39,174 bases of DNA, taken from NCBI GenBank assembly GCA_043757025.1, contig JAYVQG010000028.1:1-39174 (forward strand). Direction: 5' to 3'. Position 1 is the stretch's first letter; every line of letters starts with the position of its first letter. The position numbers and the translations under genes were made by a program. Source of the stretch: Limnoglobus sp043757025 (GTDB lineage Bacteria; Planctomycetota; Planctomycetia; Gemmatales; Gemmataceae). This document shows, piece by piece, positions 36,958 to 39,174 of this stretch. The notes under the pieces are model-generated. The model did no database searches. It was not told the DNA's origin and worked only from the letters and a program-made list of their open reading frames with translations.

Positions 36958-38885
36958 ACCGGTGATTCTATTTGTTTCGGCGGGGGCGCGGGCAGGATTT
37001 CCCGTTCGTCGACGATGGCGTAACTGTACCCCTGCTCGGTTAGAAACATCTGGCGGTGGTGGGCGAAGTCGAGTTCGCGGGTATCGCGCGTCACCACCGT
37101 GTAAAAGTTCGCTTCGCCGCCGGACCCCTTCGGACGCAACACGCGACCGAGCCGTTGGGCTTCTTCCTGCCGACTGCCGAACGTGCCCGAGATCTGAATC
37201 AGCACGTTCGCATCCGGCAAGTCGATCGCGAAATTCCCGACTTTCGACAACACCAAGTGTCGCACCTCGCCGCTACGGAACTGGTTGTAAAGCAGTTCGC
37301 GTTCGACGTTCGGCGTCGAACCGGTAATGAGTGGTATGTTGAACCGTTTCGCCATCGTTCGCAGTTGCGAAAGGTATTGTCCGATGACGATCACGCGCTG
37401 ATCGTGATAGCGGTTGAGCAACTCGGCCACAACTTCGTCTTTGACGGGGTTTTCGCTGGCGAGGCGGTACTTGTGTCGCCAGTCGGCGACGGCGTACTCC
37501 ATGCGCAAGCGATCGTCGGGCAGGCTGACGCGGATTTCCGTACACGACGCCGAGGCGATCCAGCCTTTCGTTTCCAGTTCTCGCCACGGTACGTCGTACT
37601 TTTTCGGGCCGATGAGCGTGAACACATCGCCTTCGCGTTGGTCTTCGCGAATCAGCGTGGCCGTCAATCCGAGCCGTCGACGGGCTTGAATTTGTGCGGT
37701 GACGCGGAAGACGGGCGCGGGCAACAGGTGGACTTCGTCGTAAATGATGAGGCCCCAATCTTGCTTGTCGAACAAACCGAAGTGGGGATATTCATCGGGC
37801 GAACCGGGGCCGCGACGCTTGCCGCGGGCTTCGGGTTCGTCCTCTCCTTCGAGTTCCTCCATCGTCGGCTCGGGCATCGGCTCGTCTTCTTCTTCGTCGT
37901 CGTCCTCAATATCGTCTTCGCTCGGTTTCGGCTTGTTCTTCTTCCGCTTCTTTCCGGGTCGATACGTGATGATTTGGTACGTCGCGACCGTTACGGGACC
38001 GATCTCTTTATTGTCGCCGGTGTACTCCTTCACATCGGCTTCGGTGAGGTTCGTTTTGTCGATAATTTCGCGACGCCACTGCTTCACCGCCGTCACGCTC
38101 GTCGTCAGAACCAGCGTCGATTTTTGCAACAGCGACATCGCCATAATGCCGACGATGGTTTTGCCCGCGCCGCAAGGCAAAACGATCACGCCGGAGCCGC
38201 CGCGAACGTCTCCACCCGCGTAGAACACATCGGCGGCATCGCGCTGATAATCGCGGACGTGGAACGGCAATCCACTCGTGGCGATCTCGCGCAGTTGCGT
38301 CGGCAGCGATGCGCCTTCGGTGTACCCCGCGAGGTCTTCGGCCGGATAGCCAACGGAGATCAGCGTTTGCTTCAAAATACCGCGGTGCGCCGGGTCGATC
38401 GAAAAGCTGAGGTCGTCGATCCGAACGCCGAGATATTCCTTGAGCTTTTTCTGACGGCTCAACTCTTCCAGAAGCGGTTTATCGCGGCAAACGAGCCGCA
38501 ATTTGCCTTCTTCGGCACGTTCCAATCGGACGCGGCCGTAACGACTGACGGTTTCCGCGAGGTCGCCGGGCAGCGTCTGCGGGATCGGGAACTTCGTGTA
38601 CTTCTGGAGTACCGCCACCATCTGCTCGGCGGTGAACCCCGCCGCGGCGGCGTTCCACAGCGACAGGTTCGAGATGCGGTACGTGTGGATGTGCTCGGGG
38701 CTTTTTTCCAGTTCCGCGAACGGCGCAAGTGCATCGCGGGCCGCAGCATACTTCGGATTGTCTACCTCCACGAGAACCGAGCGATCCGATTGCACGATGA
38801 ACGGATTCATCGGGTCGAACGTCGGGAACGTGGCGGCAGTGGTCACGGCAGTCGTGTCCATCGGGGGCGTTTTTGTCAGCGGCAT
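36954..38885 (-). CDS. XPB/Rad25-type DEAD/DEAH-box DNA helicase
   Basis: About 643 residues from the ATG at 38885; the frame stays open to 39125, but the added 80 residues look non-coding. The N-terminal part (about 30-190) is the XPB-type damage-recognition-like region: NPFIVQSDRSVLVEVDNPKYAAARDAL, then HTYRISNLSLWNAAAAGFTAEQMV. Helicase motifs: FHVRDYQRDAADVFY, Walker A LPCGAGKTIVG (about 235), LTTSVTAVKQWRREI, DEVH (about 383), GLTATLIRED, then the second RecA domain with VIVIGQYLSQL, KVGNFAIDLPDANVLIQISG and motif VI QRLGRVLRPKG. A strongly acidic/basic insert (about 310-363) lies before motif II. Bacterial XPB acts as a 3'-5' helicase in repair or transcription-linked roles. Confidence 0.93.
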   Translation of the reverse strand: MPLTKTPPMDTTAVTTAATFPTFDPMNPFIVQSDRSVLVEVDNPKYAAARDALAPFAELEKSPEHIHTYRISNLSLWNAAAAGFTAEQMVAVLQKYTKFPIPQTLPGDLAETVSRYGRVRLERAEEGKLRLVCRDKPLLEELSRQKKLKEYLGVRIDDLSFSIDPAHRGILKQTLISVGYPAEDLAGYTEGASLPTQLREIATSGLPFHVRDYQRDAADVFYAGGDVRGGSGVIVLPCGAGKTIVGIMAMSLLQKSTLVLTTSVTAVKQWRREIIDKTNLTEADVKEYTGDNKEIGPVTVATYQIITYRPGKKRKKNKPKPSEDDIEDDDEEEDEPMPEPTMEELEGEDEPEARGKRRGPGSPDEYPHFGLFDKQDWGLIIYDEVHLLPAPVFRVTAQIQARRRLGLTATLIREDQREGDVFTLIGPKKYDVPWRELETKGWIASASCTEIRVSLPDDRLRMEYAVADWRHKYRLASENPVKDEVVAELLNRYHDQRVIVIGQYLSQLRTMAKRFNIPLITGSTPNVERELLYNQFRSGEVRHLVLSKVGNFAIDLPDANVLIQISGTFGSRQEEAQRLGRVLRPKGSGGEANFYTVVTRDTRELDFAHHRQMFLTEQGYSYAIVDEREILPAPPPKQIESPV

Positions 38886-39174
38886 GGTCACCGGCGGGTT
38901 GCGAGTAAAACCGAACAGACTATCGTAGCGAGTGCAACCCCACCGGTGCAAGGCGGGATTGTGCGTTGTATGAGTTGGTCCTCGCGTCGAACGCATGAAA
39001 ATCTCTAACGCAATTCGCGTGGGTGAAATTGAGAATCGTAAACGATAATCTGTTGAGTATCGACTTACATTCGCGTATCCTAACACTACAGCGCGGGATT
39101 GAATAATGGATTCGCCACAAACCATTGCAGAACAAGGCTTTGCATAGCGATATAGCCAGATGCTACCGATATAT

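Noticed and set aside
37056..39008. 650-residue open frame on the plus strand
   Set aside because: Antisense to the XPB helicase, whose motifs are all intact; the composition (Arg/Val/Phe/Asp-rich) is typical of mirror frames in GC-rich DNA.
38886..39125. 80-residue N-terminal extension of the helicase
   Set aside because: The composition looks non-coding (Arg/Ser/Tyr/His-rich, no fold-like pattern), and homologous sequence appears to begin after the ATG at 38885.

Overview
The window looks like chromosomal DNA of a planctomycete, most likely Gemmataceae. The evidence is the gene families: a DUF1549/DUF1553 plus DUF1501 pair, a pseudopilin-like DUF1559 protein, a TIGR02996 domain joined to WGR and leucine-rich repeats, a surface protein with an LEDRSVPA-type N-terminus instead of a normal signal peptide, long Gly/Pro/Met-rich linkers, and GC-rich coding. 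There is no phage, CRISPR array, rRNA or tRNA that I can see. All names come from reading motifs; no database search was run.

Layout. 1-3.2 kb: the 3' remnant of a GxxExxY gene, a long TolC-type outer-membrane lipoprotein and a small DUF962/Mpo1-like membrane protein. 3.4-7.1 kb: a giant surface protein made of two FG-GAP propellers flanking five Ig-like domains. 7.4-11.6 kb: an unassigned protein divergent from a sigma-70-like factor, followed by a MoxR ATPase and an NhaD/CitMHS-type transporter in one probable operon. 11.6-15.7 kb: a DUF1559 pseudopilin-like protein, an ArsR regulator, and a translationally coupled pair (WGR/TIGR02996/LRR protein plus STM4014-like ATP-grasp protein). 15.7-17.3 kb: an MFS transporter whose 3' end is duplicated around a palindromic mini-element and whose central loop contains a second, in-frame palindromic insert. 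17.4-19.8 kb: metG, with an AT-richer 3' third, and a Uma2-family nuclease gene. 19.9-23.3 kb: yidC and a metallophosphoesterase. 23.6-27 kb: a 21-bp tandem repeat, an intrinsic terminator, and the DUF1549/1553-DUF1501 pair. 27.1-29.1 kb: a zinc-ribbon membrane protein and a TatD nuclease. 29.1-36.2 kb: a three-gene block starting with a PilM protein that carries its own membrane segment and extracytoplasmic region, followed by two single-pass proteins. 36.5-36.7 kb: a composite palindromic repeat. 36.7-38.9 kb: an XPB-type helicase and a small protein that overlaps its stop codon.

How the genes work together. The clearest functional groups are: the sigma/MoxR/antiporter operon; the WGR-LRR/ATP-grasp couple, which resembles part of the STM4011-STM4015 cluster of enterobacteria; the PilM-led block, which has the topology of a type IV pilus or type II secretion inner-membrane alignment complex but very divergent partner proteins; and the XPB helicase with its small partner. 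The best candidates for something undescribed are the PilM-led block, the WGR-LRR/ATP-grasp pair, the helicase-coupled small protein, and the palindromic elements, one of which appears to have become protein-coding.
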